Of a stretch of 64,000 nt of DNA, positions 8,910 through 17,288 are shown in pieces. Each line of letters opens with the position of its first letter. Positions within the stretch are counted from its first letter, which is position 1. Under the pieces are notes generated by a model. That model was not told the origin of the DNA. It worked only from the letters and a program-made list of their open reading frames with translations, and did no database searches. Source of the stretch: Microcystis wesenbergii NRERC-220. Its GTDB lineage: Bacteria > Cyanobacteriota > Cyanobacteriia > Cyanobacteriales > Microcystaceae. Both the position numbers and the translations under genes were made by a program. Location: positions 4,104,001 to 4,168,000 of the forward strand of contig NZ_JAVSJA010000001.1 in NCBI RefSeq assembly GCF_032027425.1. The letters are read 5' to 3'.

Positions 8910-8921
8910 GGGTGCATCTCA
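8910..8921 (+). repeat. Solo terminal repeat GGGTGCATCTCA
   Basis: Identical to the 12-base terminal repeat of the miniature element at 12552-12896. No inverted partner is seen nearby. Confidence 0.5.
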
Positions 8922-9056
8922 ATTGTGGAGAAATATATATATTAGAGTTCTTGCATAATTAATTTTTGAGAGGGCAAAAATGAGAAAAATAGACATAAAA
9001 TTGCCTAAAATCTGTGAATAGACCATTTAATTGATTAATGCTCATTCTTAATTCTC

Positions 9057-9085
9057 CTGACTACTGACTACTGACTACTGACTCC
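9057..9085. repeat. Heptanucleotide tandem repeat (CTGACTA)n
   Basis: About four head-to-tail copies of CTGACTA in the spacer between murE and the kinase gene. Confidence 0.85.
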
Positions 9086-9605
9086 TCACCTAACCGAAGA
9101 TTTTTGATTTTTGCCAGAGGTCTATTACATTTTGGACGCAGTCCGTGCGCTCCTACCATTGGCGCATTAATATTATTGTAGGGGCAAATTGCACTCGCCC
9201 TCTTTTAACAACTTCTGCTGCTCACCTATAGGTGAGAGAAAGTCACAACCATGAGATGCCTCCTTTTAGTCTCTCTTTGTTTAGTTTTTCCTTTCAAGCC
9301 ACTCCCTGTTAATTTTCGGCAATTTTAGGGAATCATAGACTAGATAAAGACTGGTAGAACTAGCGATCGCATATTGACATCGTTTGAGATCACAGTTTTT
9401 CCCTGTGTTGAGATTGAGGAATCAAGATTGGCAATTCTCCCATTACCAGTCTTCCGATTCTAAAAGTTATGGCACGATGCTTTGAGGTTAAAACACCTCC
9501 CAAAACCAAAAAGGGAGATAGAGCAAAAATTTGCCGATAGCGAAGGGCTAAATGCCTGCCGCTATAGGAATGAAAACCCCCCATAAGGTCAATTGGTGAC
9601 TCTCA

Positions 9606-11168
9606 ATGATCTACTGCGTTAATCCCTCCTGTTCTCAACCGAAAAACGCTCCTACAGCGTTAATCTGCGAGAATTGCGGTTCAAAACTTCTTCTGCACGA
9701 GCGCTATCGAATCCTGGGCATTTTAGGGAAAGGAGGGTTTGGGGCAACTTTTGCTGCATCGGATCTGTCCCTACCGGGTAACCCAATATGTGTGGTCAAA
9801 CAACTGCGACCTTCCACTAACGATCCTAAGGTTTTTACCATGGCCAAAAAACTGTTCGAGCGAGAAGCGGAAACCTTGGCTAAAGTCGGGATTCATCCAC
9901 AGGTTACCCGATTATTAAACTATTTTGAAGATAATCAACAGTTTTATCTAGTTCAAGAATACGTTGACGGTGATAACCTTTACGAAGAGGTAAAAAAACG
10001 CGGTCCCTTTAGCGAAGCGGGAGTCAAACAGTTTTTAAGCGAACTTTTGCCGATTTTGAAATATATCCACGAACAAAAGGTAATTCATCGGGATATCAAA
10101 CCCGCTAACCTAATTCGTCGGCAAACGGACCGAAAATTGGTTCTAATTGACTTTGGGGCGGTTACAAATCAAGTTAACACTATGATTGCTCACACCAACT
10201 CTCAAACCGCTTTCACTAATTTTGCCTTGGGGACCGAAGGTTTTGCCCCTCCTGAACAGATGGCCATGCGTCCCGTCTATGCTAGTGATATCTATGCGGT
10301 GGGAGTTACCTGTCTCTATCTACTCACGGGCAGCTCTCCTAAAGATATGGAAGTTGATGTCAATACAGGTGAATTACTCTGGGAAAAATTCATCAAGGTG
10401 AGTCCCCAGTTTGCTAAAGTCCTGAAAACAATGCTGGAATTCTCTGTCCGTCATCGCTACAAATCCGCCCAAGAGGTAATGAATGCTTTAGACATGATTG
10501 CTTATGCCGATAGTCTAGCCCAAAGTTTAATCGCAGCTCCAGTGGTTACTTCCCCGAAACGACCACAAGATTCAGGTCTGATAGCCAATCCCTCCGTTGC
10601 TGCCCCTCTAGGTTCCAAATTGCCCGCCAAAAATCCAGTTGTCTCTTCAGATAATATGCTGGGAGGTAGGAGTAAAGCCCGCGGCACCATAGATATAACC
10701 TTACTGAAGAAAAAACCCCCCTTAGATGAAAAAGCGATTCTCGATGCTTACAATAACGGCCAGCGCAATTTTGCCCAAGAGGAATTAGCGAATCTCAATC
10801 TGGCTAAAGCAAAACTTTTGGGGGTAAATTTCTATCAATGCAAATTAACAGGAACTAATTTACAAAGGGCAGATCTGTCTAATGCGGATCTTGGCCGGGC
10901 TGATCTCAGTCAAGCTATTCTCAAAAATACCAATTTAGATAATGCCTATCTCGCTTATGCAGACCTCCAAGGTGCCGATTTACGCGGGGCTAATCTCACC
11001 GGAGCCCATCTTCGCTACGCTCATCTCAAAGGTGCTAATCTTTGCGGGGCTAATCTCTCTGATGCCCAAGTAACTCAAGAACAAATCGCCCTAGCAAAAA
11101 CCAATTGGTTAACAGTTATGCCCAGTGGCAAACGCGGTTTCTGGTATTCTTTTTTCAGTGATCAGTAA
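9606..11168 (+). CDS. spkB: SpkB-like serine/threonine kinase with pentapeptide repeats
   Basis: A 520-residue eukaryotic-type kinase. Residues 4-27 form a four-cysteine zinc-ribbon-like module (CVNPSC...CENCG). The kinase domain (about 35-300) has the glycine loop GKGGFGATF, the catalytic loop HRDIKPANLI and DFGAV in place of DFG-L; EGFAPPEQ fits the activation segment. A low-complexity linker (about 310-380) leads to about ten A(D/N)LxX pentapeptide repeats (about residues 395-490), a right-handed beta-helix. This order matches SpkB of Synechocystis, where the kinase is tied to motility and oxidative stress. No membrane helix is visible. It stands alone behind a long spacer. Confidence 0.87.
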   Translation: MIYCVNPSCSQPKNAPTALICENCGSKLLLHERYRILGILGKGGFGATFAASDLSLPGNPICVVKQLRPSTNDPKVFTMAKKLFEREAETLAKVGIHPQVTRLLNYFEDNQQFYLVQEYVDGDNLYEEVKKRGPFSEAGVKQFLSELLPILKYIHEQKVIHRDIKPANLIRRQTDRKLVLIDFGAVTNQVNTMIAHTNSQTAFTNFALGTEGFAPPEQMAMRPVYASDIYAVGVTCLYLLTGSSPKDMEVDVNTGELLWEKFIKVSPQFAKVLKTMLEFSVRHRYKSAQEVMNALDMIAYADSLAQSLIAAPVVTSPKRPQDSGLIANPSVAAPLGSKLPAKNPVVSSDNMLGGRSKARGTIDITLLKKKPPLDEKAILDAYNNGQRNFAQEELANLNLAKAKLLGVNFYQCKLTGTNLQRADLSNADLGRADLSQAILKNTNLDNAYLAYADLQGADLRGANLTGAHLRYAHLKGANLCGANLSDAQVTQEQIALAKTNWLTVMPSGKRGFWYSFFSDQ

Positions 11169-11310
11169 ACAGTAATCAGTCATCAGTGGCCAGTAAACAA
11201 TAATCAGCAATCAGTCAAAAGACAGTAGGAAACTTCGATTTAATACTGTCACTTAAAACTCAAATCTGATCACTGACAACTTACCCACTGATAACTGATA
11301 ACTGATGACT
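11165..11310. repeat. CAGTAAT / CTGATAA heptad repeat region
   Basis: Degenerate heptads (CAGTAAA, CAGTAAT, CAGTCAT) run from the kinase stop to about 11225, and CTGATAA-type copies fill about 11275-11310, just before the 3' end of the desaturase gene. The intervening 50 bases are not repetitive. Confidence 0.8.
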
Positions 11311-11313
11311 GAT

Positions 11314-12354
11314 TTAACCGCGGCTTTCCTTAAAGGTTTTGTAGGCGGTTTCGGAGTCGAAAATATGGCAATAATCAACGATTCGCTGCATTAATGCCCA
11401 AGAAAACTTGGTTTCTTTTAGGTGACTACCCCAATTTTCTTTGAGACTAGCGTGAACTTTGCGGAGGTTATAGGAAGGAATCGCCGTCGAGATGTGATGG
11501 GGGATATGGACATTAATATCGTGACAGAGAATTTCTACCCAACGGGGATAGCTACAGTGAACTGTCCCTTCTAGTTGCGCTAAAGCTTGATTCCACTCTT
11601 CGGGATAGTAAAATTGAATATCAGGAGCCGTGTGATGGACAAGGGTAAAGGTACTCATCCAAAAATGATAGACAAACCAAGGTACCACCCAAAATTTAAC
11701 CAATCCCCAGACACCAGTGTAGAAAATTAGGGTTGGGAAAAAAATAGCGGCAAAAACCAGAACTACAATCATCGAAAAGCGGGCTTTTTCCCGTTCGTTC
11801 TCTTTGAATTGTTCGATGTTGAAGTGTAGAATAGCCCAGTGGGCGATCGAACCAAGCCACCAGAAACGTCCGCGGATGCCACGATAAAAGAGACGCACTA
11901 AGGGATTGGCCGAGTTAAAAGCTTCTAATTCCCACGGATCCCAAGCATTATCTATAGTTACCATGTTAGTTTTAGCATGATGGCGATCGTGCAGGAAACG
12001 CCAGCAGTGGAAGGGATAGATAAGCGGTAAGAGGAAAATATGACCGACAAGATCATTAACCCAGCGTCGATTAGAAAAAGACCGATGACCGCAATCATGG
12101 GCGATCACAAAAAATCCCGTTAAGGCTGTACCCGTGAAAATCCAAGCTAAAGGCAGTAAATACCAGGGAGAATAAACTAGCATCGCATAACCGGCAATGA
12201 CCGCCAAAATATTCGCAATCACTCCCAACCAAGCTTTAACCTGGTCTTTCTGGAAATATTCTTTGGGAATGCTTTTAATAATATCTTTCAGTTTAAAGTC
12301 TGGCTCGATCGAGGTGATCAACTCCCCATGCAATTTATCCGTCGTTGCCGTCAT
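11314..12354 (-). CDS. desA: Acyl-lipid Delta12 (omega-6) fatty acid desaturase
   Basis: A 346-residue thylakoid/plasma-membrane desaturase that puts the second double bond into oleate bound to glycerolipids, with ferredoxin as electron donor. The three histidine boxes are present: HDCGHRSF near residue 85, HDRHH near 121 (usually HDHHH) and HIPHH near 288. The [21 protein letters not shown] segment is a hallmark of DesA. The start chosen is the methionine of [11 protein letters not shown] at 12354, the usual DesA beginning; the frame runs 12 codons further upstream. A single gene between heptad repeats and a miniature element. Cold induction is known for the family but no element for it is recognised here. 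Confidence 0.93.
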   Translation of the reverse strand: MTATTDKLHGELITSIEPDFKLKDIIKSIPKEYFQKDQVKAWLGVIANILAVIAGYAMLVYSPWYLLPLAWIFTGTALTGFFVIAHDCGHRSFSNRRWVNDLVGHIFLLPLIYPFHCWRFLHDRHHAKTNMVTIDNAWDPWELEAFNSANPLVRLFYRGIRGRFWWLGSIAHWAILHFNIEQFKENEREKARFSMIVVLVFAAIFFPTLIFYTGVWGLVKFWVVPWFVYHFWMSTFTLVHHTAPDIQFYYPEEWNQALAQLEGTVHCSYPRWVEILCHDINVHIPHHISTAIPSYNLRKVHASLKENWGSHLKETKFSWALMQRIVDYCHIFDSETAYKTFKESRG

Positions 12355-12551
12355 GAAATCTCCAATTACACTTAGGTTAACCCTTGACAAGAAATCAGCT
12401 AGGAGGTTTGGCTAAATTCTGCTCCTTACCACAAGCCAATTTTTTTGTCAATATATTTTTAACTTTAATTAATAAACTTCCGCGAAGCTTAATAATCCTT
12501 TACTTTATATACCATAAGAGGAGATTTTCTGTTTTGGCAAAATTTGACGGC

Positions 12552-12896
12552 GGGTGCATCTCATTTTTGTAAATCTACCAATTGGGATTTTTACGGGGAA
12601 ACTCTCGGCTAAAATCGGGCATTACTTCCGATTTTATCACTCAATCCCAGCTTTTGGGGGGTAGAACCCCCCAAACCCCCCGTTGGGGTCGTGGCGCGGC
12701 CACTGAGCCTTTACATTGAGCCTTTACATTGAGCTTGTCGAAATGTGTCGAAATGTGTCGAAGTGCCGCCCCCAAACCCCCCGCGCATTAGTTTTTCGGT
12801 GGGATGCTTACACGCAGCTGCTGATACATTTGTCATCATCTAAGAGTCACTGATAATTGCTGATTGTCGGTATTCCTGCAAATCTGAGATGCACCC
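12552..12896. mobile_element. 345-bp miniature inverted-repeat element with 8-bp target duplication
   Basis: The termini are perfect 12-base inverted repeats, GGGTGCATCTCA at 12552-12563 and its reverse complement at 12885-12896, with further partial pairing inward. It is flanked on both sides by the direct repeat TTGACGGC (12544-12551 and 12897-12904), a clear target-site duplication. No transposase frame lies inside. The interior has a G/C-rich block with the palindrome GTGGC-GCG-GCCAC at 12691-12703, two tandem copies of a 13-base unit (TGAGCCTTTACAT) and three of a 10-base unit (GTCGAAATGT). GG-ended repeats and an 8-bp duplication are compatible with mobilisation by an ISL3-like or similar transposase, which is inference. 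It sits upstream of desA. Confidence 0.8.
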
Positions 12897-12970
12897 TTGA
12901 CGGCTGCCTATGGCCTTCAAAAACTGATAACTGATAAAAAAAACAAATATTGACTATTTTTAGGCATTTT

Positions 12971-13885
12971 TCAACGACTAGCCGTGTTTTCTAGGGATTT
13001 AATCTCCTCCTGTACCTTACGGTGTTCGCGATTTAACTGTTTTTTGACCGATTCGGGGAGTTGTTCCTGTTTTTTCAGGGCATTATTAAAGTAATCTAAT
13101 GCCAGTTTCAAAGAGCCAGTATTTTTATCCGTATTGCCTTGAATTCTCAGGATTTGACCCTTCAGATACATTAATTCTGGATTATCGGGGGTTGCTTTCA
13201 GAGCGTTATCGATAAACCGCAAAGCCTGATCGTACTGCTTTAAATCCCGGTAAGCTAGAGCGATACCTCGATCGACCAAGTAATCGGGACTTCCGTAGGT
13301 TTCTAGCCTTTCAATTGCCTCTTGGGGACTAGAAAAGGGCAGATTAACCGCTAAAATCAAATCCATATAACCCTTTAACAGGTTCAATTCCGGATCCGTA
13401 GGATTAACCTTTTCCGCAGTTTCCAAATACTGAAACACCTGTTGTAATCTGGGGATAGCTGATACTGCCCCTTCGGTTTGAAAAACGTAGGTTCCCTCTA
13501 AAAAACTGCCCACCGCTAGATACAAATTTCCCCTTAAAGGGTCGCTGCCCTGTATTTGTTTGGCCGCTTCCTTAGTTTTCTCGGAGTAGGTTTTTAGGGT
13601 GTTCCAATCCTGGTCGGTAAAAGCAAGAGAGGCCCGCATAGCATGGGACAAAGGTTCTTGGGGTTCCTTTTCTGTGGCCTCAACAATTAATTTTTTTGCC
13701 TCTAGATAGTTACCTTGTTTAAAAATAGCGTTAAAAGCGGCCTCGGTCTTATCACCAATCGGTCGGGGATTGGTTTTGCGGAAAGGATCTCCGGCTAAAC
13801 CGGGACCAATCCAGTTAACCACTACCATAACAGCCAGCGAAGCACCGATCGCCATTTTTTTCGTTAAACCTAACCTCAGCACCAT
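12971..13885 (-). CDS. Exported TPR-repeat protein, unknown role
   Basis: A 304-residue protein with an N-terminal signal or anchor (residues 1-31: basic LGLTKK, then a hydrophobic stretch ending GPGLAG), followed by several tetratricopeptide-like helical pairs from about residue 45 to 285. The clearest repeat reads YDQALRFIDNALKATPDNPE. The C-terminus is a charged coiled-coil-like helix. The start is taken at 13885 (MVLRLGLTKK) because AAGGAG lies at a good distance upstream; the frame opens 13 codons earlier without such a site. It is divergent from the ABC ATPase gene, 85 bases away. Probably a periplasmic scaffold; no specific function recognised. Confidence 0.75.
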   Translation of the reverse strand: MVLRLGLTKKMAIGASLAVMVVVNWIGPGLAGDPFRKTNPRPIGDKTEAAFNAIFKQGNYLEAKKLIVEATEKEPQEPLSHAMRASLAFTDQDWNTLKTYSEKTKEAAKQIQGSDPLRGNLYLAVGSFLEGTYVFQTEGAVSAIPRLQQVFQYLETAEKVNPTDPELNLLKGYMDLILAVNLPFSSPQEAIERLETYGSPDYLVDRGIALAYRDLKQYDQALRFIDNALKATPDNPELMYLKGQILRIQGNTDKNTGSLKLALDYFNNALKKQEQLPESVKKQLNREHRKVQEEIKSLENTASR

Positions 13886-13970
13886 GGTCAAAAGTCTCCT
13901 TGAGCGAATGAAAAAATCTGTCACAATAGAAACGAGTTTCTAGACTTAATTTCCAGTTATTTTCTTGTCA

Positions 13971-14618
13971 ATGCTTTATCTCAAAGATGTGGTTTATCAT
14001 CCTCCCGCTGCCCTCAATCCCATTTTACAGGGGATTAATCTCGAATTAGCCCCCCAAGAATTAGGTCTAATTGTCGGCCCCAGTGGTTCTGGAAAAACGA
14101 CTCTTTTGGAAATTTTAGCAGGCTTTGCCGATAAAACAGGAGGGACGATTCACTGGCGCGACCAAGAATTAACGGTGCTGCACCTGCAACAATTAGGAGG
14201 AATCGTTTTTCAGTTTCCCGAACGTCATTTTTGCGGTAAAACCATCCTTGAGGAGTTGCGTCTCGGTCATCCGGAGATTAAAAGCGATCGCCTAACAGCG
14301 GCCTTAAAGGAGGTAGGATTAGAAAATATTCCTCTGGATACTTCTCCCCATAATCTTAGTGGGGGTCAACAGCGTCGTTTATCCCTCGCTGTCCAGTTAA
14401 TCCGGCAGCCTAATCTGTTACTTCTCGATGAACCTACGGCCGGTTTAGATTGGTCTATGCGTCGTCAATTGGCCAAACTTCTCGCTAGTCTCAAACAACA
14501 CTGGACTTTATTAGTAGTTAGTCACGATGCCGGGGAATTACTCCCCATTGCTGACCGTCACTGGAAAATTGAACAAGGACATTTGAGGGAAATAAAAAGT
14601 GAAAAAACAGATAGTTGA
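13971..14618 (+). CDS. ABC transporter ATP-binding protein
   Basis: A 215-residue stand-alone nucleotide-binding subunit. Walker A is GPSGSGKTT near residue 39, the signature is LSGGQQRR near 127, Walker B is LLLLDEPTAGLD near 147 and the switch histidine is in VVSHD near 184. The Q-loop region reads VFQFPERHF, the form found in ECF-type (EcfA/CbiO) ATPases, so a vitamin or metal importer is possible. No permease gene is adjacent. ATG at 13971 is preferred over an in-frame TTG two codons upstream. Downstream is a heptad repeat and then rsmG. Confidence 0.85.
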   Translation: MLYLKDVVYHPPAALNPILQGINLELAPQELGLIVGPSGSGKTTLLEILAGFADKTGGTIHWRDQELTVLHLQQLGGIVFQFPERHFCGKTILEELRLGHPEIKSDRLTAALKEVGLENIPLDTSPHNLSGGQQRRLSLAVQLIRQPNLLLLDEPTAGLDWSMRRQLAKLLASLKQHWTLLVVSHDAGELLPIADRHWKIEQGHLREIKSEKTDS

Positions 14619-14665
14619 GGTTTTGGGGTTTTCGGGTATTAGTTGAAATTTCCCCACTCCCCTCA

Positions 14666-14707
14666 TACCTGATAACTGATAACTGATAACTGATAACTGA
14701 TAACTGA
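14666..14707. repeat. Heptanucleotide tandem repeat (CTGATAA)n
   Basis: Five to six nearly perfect CTGATAA copies, ending 5 bases before the rsmG start codon, so the rsmG leader is made largely of repeat sequence. Confidence 0.9.
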
Positions 14708-14711
14708 ATTA

Positions 14712-15395
14712 ATGATCCTTCCTGAATTATTTGACCTTTGGCAAGAAACCCTAGAATGGCAACCCGATGGGGCCCAACAAGCGCGATTTCAACAACTTTA
14801 TGAGTTGATTTTAGAGGGTAATCAACGTTGTAATCTCACCCGAATTACCCAACCGGAGGAGTTTTGGGAAAAACATCTTTGGGATTCTTTATCGGGTTTA
14901 GCTTGGTTACAAAAATCCCAGCCAGATTTATTGACAAAATCCCTATCAGTCATCGATTTGGGGACTGGGGCCGGATTTCCGGGGGTGCCAATTGCGATCG
15001 CCTATACCCATTGGTCGGTGACTCTCTTGGATTCCACCCAAAAAAAGATTAATTTTCTTGAAGAAGTTATTGACAAATTAGAGTTAAATAACACGAAAAC
15101 TCGTTTAGGTAGGGCGGAAATCGTCGGGAAAAACCCTAAACATAACTGTGCTTACGATATCGTCTGTTTGCGAGCGGTAGCTAATGTGGATATCTGTGTT
15201 AACTATGCTTTGCCTTTCCTGAAAAAGACCGGAATCGCTATCCTCTATCGTGGTCAGTGGTCGTCGGAGGATAGTTCGAGTTTAGAGAAGAATCTAGGGA
15301 AAGCTGGCGGTAAAATCCTCGAAATTGCCAGTTTCACCACTCCCTTAAGCGAAAGCGTCCGTCATTGTCTATATATCTCTAAGAAACAACTTTAA
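14712..15395 (+). CDS. rsmG: 16S rRNA (guanine527-N7)-methyltransferase
   Basis: A 227-residue S-adenosylmethionine-dependent methyltransferase (RsmG/GidB) that modifies G527 of 16S rRNA. The N-terminal RCNLTRITQPEEFWEKHLWDS block is diagnostic, the SAM-binding loop is DLGTGAGFPGVP near residue 78, and CLRAVANVD marks the later motif. The length is usual for the family. The last four bases overlap the stop of the convergent exchanger gene. Confidence 0.95.
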   Translation: MILPELFDLWQETLEWQPDGAQQARFQQLYELILEGNQRCNLTRITQPEEFWEKHLWDSLSGLAWLQKSQPDLLTKSLSVIDLGTGAGFPGVPIAIAYTHWSVTLLDSTQKKINFLEEVIDKLELNNTKTRLGRAEIVGKNPKHNCAYDIVCLRAVANVDICVNYALPFLKKTGIAILYRGQWSSEDSSSLEKNLGKAGGKILEIASFTTPLSESVRHCLYISKKQL

Positions 15396-16480
15396 GCGGT
15401 GAGAGGATGGAAAAAGAAAGCCAAGGCCAGAATAGTATATGTAGCTAAGAGTAACATTCCCTCTAACCAATTCGATCGCCCATCACTACTAATCGAATTA
15501 GCCAACCACACCGCTACAGCCACTGCCACCAACTCAAAGGGATTAAAATTTAGATCCATGGGCTGACCGATAATATAACCCATGATAACCAAAACCGGAG
15601 CCACAAACAGGGCGATCTGCATACTGGAACCAACGGCCACAGATACCGATAGATCCATTTTATTCTTAAGGGCGACGGTGACAGCCGTAGCGTGTTCGGC
15701 CGCATTACCGATAATAGGCAAAAGAATCACCCCGGTAAACAGCGCCGTTAAACCTAGCTGTTCCGTAGCCTCCTCTAGGGATGCCACCAACAACTCCGAT
15801 TCTACGGCCACGGCGATGGTAACGATCAATAAAATCAAAGACCAAAACCAGATTTTCGGCCTTGCGGTGCTTTCTCCGGTACTTTCCTCCTCGATACCGG
15901 CAACCCCGACATCATAGAGATAGGTGTGGGTTTTCATGGAAAATAAGAGACTTAAACCATAGACGAAAATTAACACCGCTGCCACGGCCACGGATAGACG
16001 CTGCAGGACTGCTTCCCCGACTCCCGTGGAGGTAAATTGCACGGCAGTGGGTAAAAGGAGTGCCACCACCGCCAAATTCATGGCTGAAGCATTTAAACGG
16101 GCGGTTATCGGTTGAAATTCCTGTTCTTTGAAGCGTAAACCGCCTAAAAACATCGATAATCCCATAACTAAGAGTAAATTACCGATAATTGAGCCAGTAA
16201 TCGTCGCTTTTACCACATCGATGAACCCTTCCCGCAAAGCGACATAGGCAAGAATTAATTCTGTGGCATTGCCAAAAGTAGCATTCATCAAACCGCCAAT
16301 ATTTGGCCCAACCACCACCGCAATCGCTTCCGTGGCTTCCCCCATATAGGCCGCTAGGGGGATAATAGCTAGACAAGCGGTGATAAAAACTACCGTTCCG
16401 CCCCAGTGTAACAGCGAACCGGCGATCGATAGCGGCACAAAAATCAATAAGATGGCGAAAATGGTATTTTTGCTTAACAT
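15392..16480 (-). CDS. Ca2+/H+ antiporter of the CAX family
   Basis: A 362-residue integral membrane exchanger with about 11 hydrophobic helices. Both alpha-repeat cores are present: GNATELILAYVALREG near residue 70 and GNAAEHATAVTVALK near 257, which form the cation site. An acidic stretch (GIEEESTGES) separates the two halves, as in other CAX proteins. It exports cytosolic calcium against protons; a role in salt tolerance at alkaline pH is known for a cyanobacterial relative. It overlaps rsmG by four bases at the 3' ends. The start is ATG at 16480. Confidence 0.92.
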   Translation of the reverse strand: MLSKNTIFAILLIFVPLSIAGSLLHWGGTVVFITACLAIIPLAAYMGEATEAIAVVVGPNIGGLMNATFGNATELILAYVALREGFIDVVKATITGSIIGNLLLVMGLSMFLGGLRFKEQEFQPITARLNASAMNLAVVALLLPTAVQFTSTGVGEAVLQRLSVAVAAVLIFVYGLSLLFSMKTHTYLYDVGVAGIEEESTGESTARPKIWFWSLILLIVTIAVAVESELLVASLEEATEQLGLTALFTGVILLPIIGNAAEHATAVTVALKNKMDLSVSVAVGSSMQIALFVAPVLVIMGYIIGQPMDLNFNPFELVAVAVAVWLANSISSDGRSNWLEGMLLLATYTILALAFFFHPLTA

Positions 16481-16507
16481 AAAGTGGGTAATTTTGTCAA
16501 GATAATT

Positions 16508-17131
16508 TTATTTTGATCGGAGATGGGAACTAGAATCGGATTCTAGCCAAAATTCCCCGGTAGAACCGGTTATTATCCATAATATTGCCCTAAAACCGTC
16601 TCTGAGCGACTTTTCTAGGGGTTCGGGGTGTGATTGGGAGGGAACAGTCACCGGTTTAATCACGATTCCACGACTACCAAAAACAATTTCTCCCACTAAT
16701 CGCGCCCTTCTCATGTGATTATCGGAAGTGACTAGATAGACACTATCAATACCTTGGGCTTTCAGTTGATCGGCTAGGCTAGTAAAGTTAGTGACAGTAT
16801 CTCGCGCATTGTAATCGAGATGGAGACGTTCTAGGGGAATTCCCGCTTTTTTAAAAATCTTTTTCACATATCCTCGCGGACTACCGGAAGACACCCAAAT
16901 CGGTAGATCAGGATATTCCTTCGCTAATTTTGCCGCAAAACGTTCTCGATCAGCATGACCTCCCAAAACAAAAATCGCTTCCGGTTTTACCCACCGGTAA
17001 CGTAAATCGTGGTATAACCAGCCTAAAATCGCCAAAATTAGCGGAATAGCCAGCCATTTTAACCTAGATTTGCCTAACTTCGCTTTCAGAGAAACTCGCT
17101 TTTTTCTGCGAGAATTAGCCTTGAGAACCAT
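16508..17131 (-). CDS. YdcF/SanA-like membrane protein (DUF218)
   Basis: A 207-residue protein with a basic N-terminus (about 25 residues), one membrane helix (WLAIPLILAILGWLYH) and a DUF218 domain. The domain signature is clear: AIFVLGG near residue 53, IWVSSG near 78, then NARDTVTNF and YLVTSDNHMRRA. DUF218 proteins (ElyC, SanA, YdcF) act at the envelope, some affecting peptidoglycan precursor use; the substrate is unknown. It lies 27 bases upstream of the exchanger gene on the same strand, so the two may be co-transcribed. Confidence 0.85.
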   Translation of the reverse strand: MVLKANSRRKKRVSLKAKLGKSRLKWLAIPLILAILGWLYHDLRYRWVKPEAIFVLGGHADRERFAAKLAKEYPDLPIWVSSGSPRGYVKKIFKKAGIPLERLHLDYNARDTVTNFTSLADQLKAQGIDSVYLVTSDNHMRRARLVGEIVFGSRGIVIKPVTVPSQSHPEPLEKSLRDGFRAILWIITGSTGEFWLESDSSSHLRSK

Positions 17132-17288
17132 ATATCAGTGATCGGTGATCAGTTGTCAGCCTTCAGCTTTGTGGATTAAAGTGATCGAGGATGAGGGTCA
17201 TCGAACTCACATTGACGTAGGAGATAGGGATTTTATTCCCCAACTGACCGATAATTTTCCTGGAACTCAGGTTGATTGATGGGGTCGC

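Larger units (their letters stand above)
8689..9605. other. Long non-coding, repeat-rich spacer
   Basis: No convincing gene. It holds degenerate CAGTAAC/CAGTAAT heptads (about 8846-8880), a solo copy of the GGGTGCATCTCA element end at 8910-8921, an ACTGACT-type tandem repeat at 9057-9085, a perfect 16-bp palindrome CTCACCTATAGGTGAG at 9221-9236 and a HIP1 octamer near 9363. Confidence 0.7.

Noticed and set aside
9390-9584. 64-codon minus-strand frame upstream of the kinase gene.
   Set aside because: Mixed composition, no family resemblance and no convincing start context; likely chance.
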